A DNA stretch of 6,081 nt from Ignavibacteriales bacterium. GTDB taxonomy: Bacteria; Bacteroidota; Ignavibacteria; UBA10030. The stretch is from assembly GCA_016218005.1 (NCBI GenBank), contig JACRFF010000244.1:1-6081 (forward strand), read 5' to 3'. The translations under genes and the position numbers were made by a program. Below, piece by piece: positions 6,040 to 6,081 of this stretch. How positions within the stretch are numbered: position 1 is the first letter of the stretch; each line of letters opens with the position of its first letter. Below the pieces are notes generated by a model. It ran no database searches. It was not told the DNA's origin and saw nothing but the letters and a program-made list of their open reading frames with translations.

Positions 6040-6081
6040 GTGCTCACACTCTCAGGCATCTTCATATATCCGATCAAGTCA
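6040..6081 (+). CDS. MOSC-domain protein, N-terminal fragment at window edge
   Basis: The last 14 codons, from a GTG at 6040, read VLTLSGIFIYPIKS and run off the right edge. The pattern of a short hydrophobic strand followed by YPIKS is characteristic of the start of the MOSC N-terminal beta-barrel domain (MOSC_N), found in proteins related to the C-terminal domain of molybdenum cofactor sulfurase and to YcbX-like molybdoenzymes. GTG 6040 is chosen because the family motif begins within a few residues of the start; the frame is closed by a TAA at 6013. No clear Shine-Dalgarno precedes it. The fragment is too short to show the catalytic MOSC domain, so the call rests on this motif alone. Confidence 0.6.
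   Translation, partial: MLTLSGIFIYPIKS

Noticed and set aside
1..6081. A single new multi-gene system, such as defence or secretion
   Set aside because: The genes are a sensor kinase, an unknown membrane protein, an anion transporter, an outer-membrane protein and a MOSC protein. I see no shared domain logic, mobile element or nuclease/effector gene linking them.

Overview
The window comes from a bacterial genome of medium GC, roughly mid-50s percent by eye, with tightly packed genes that all run on the + strand. A Gram-negative member of the Bacteroidota/Chlorobiota (FCB) group, possibly Ignavibacteria-like, is the best guess. The reasons are an Omp85-type outer-membrane protein with an N-terminal region that I recall mainly from Bacteroidota-type genomes, a PhoR-like histidine kinase, and short GC-rich palindromic repeats of a type I associate with those genomes. 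At least one gene has a strong Shine-Dalgarno site. The placement is an inference; there is no rRNA or other marker gene.

Layout. Bases 1-960 hold the 3' part of a membrane histidine kinase (last transmembrane helix, HAMP, HisKA, HATPase_c), cut by the left edge. After 40 bases, with a clear AGGAGG, comes a 135-residue protein with four predicted membrane segments and no recognised family (1001-1408). After 82 bases comes a complete SulP/SLC26 anion transporter with a C-terminal STAS domain, closest in my memory to E. coli DauA (1491-3167). A 243-base spacer follows, with a nested GC-rich palindrome and a possible tiny leader ORF that overlaps the next start codon. Then comes an 828-residue secreted outer-membrane protein (3411-5897): signal peptide, an N-terminal region resembling CotH/FAM20-type kinase folds but apparently lacking key residues, a GGDD/GGxGxD-like segment, and a C-terminal Omp85/BamA-type barrel. 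A 142-base spacer follows with a candidate promoter and another palindromic repeat. The right edge catches the first codons of what looks like a MOSC-domain protein (6040 onward).

How the genes fit together. The kinase, the four-helix protein and possibly the transporter could share a transcript because they are co-directional and closely spaced. Nothing in the sequences ties them, the outer-membrane protein and the MOSC protein into one pathway. No CRISPR array, transposase, tRNA, rRNA or defence cassette is visible. The most unusual content is the degenerate kinase-like region fused to an Omp85 barrel, and a palindromic repeat that lies inside that gene's reading frame and is translated.
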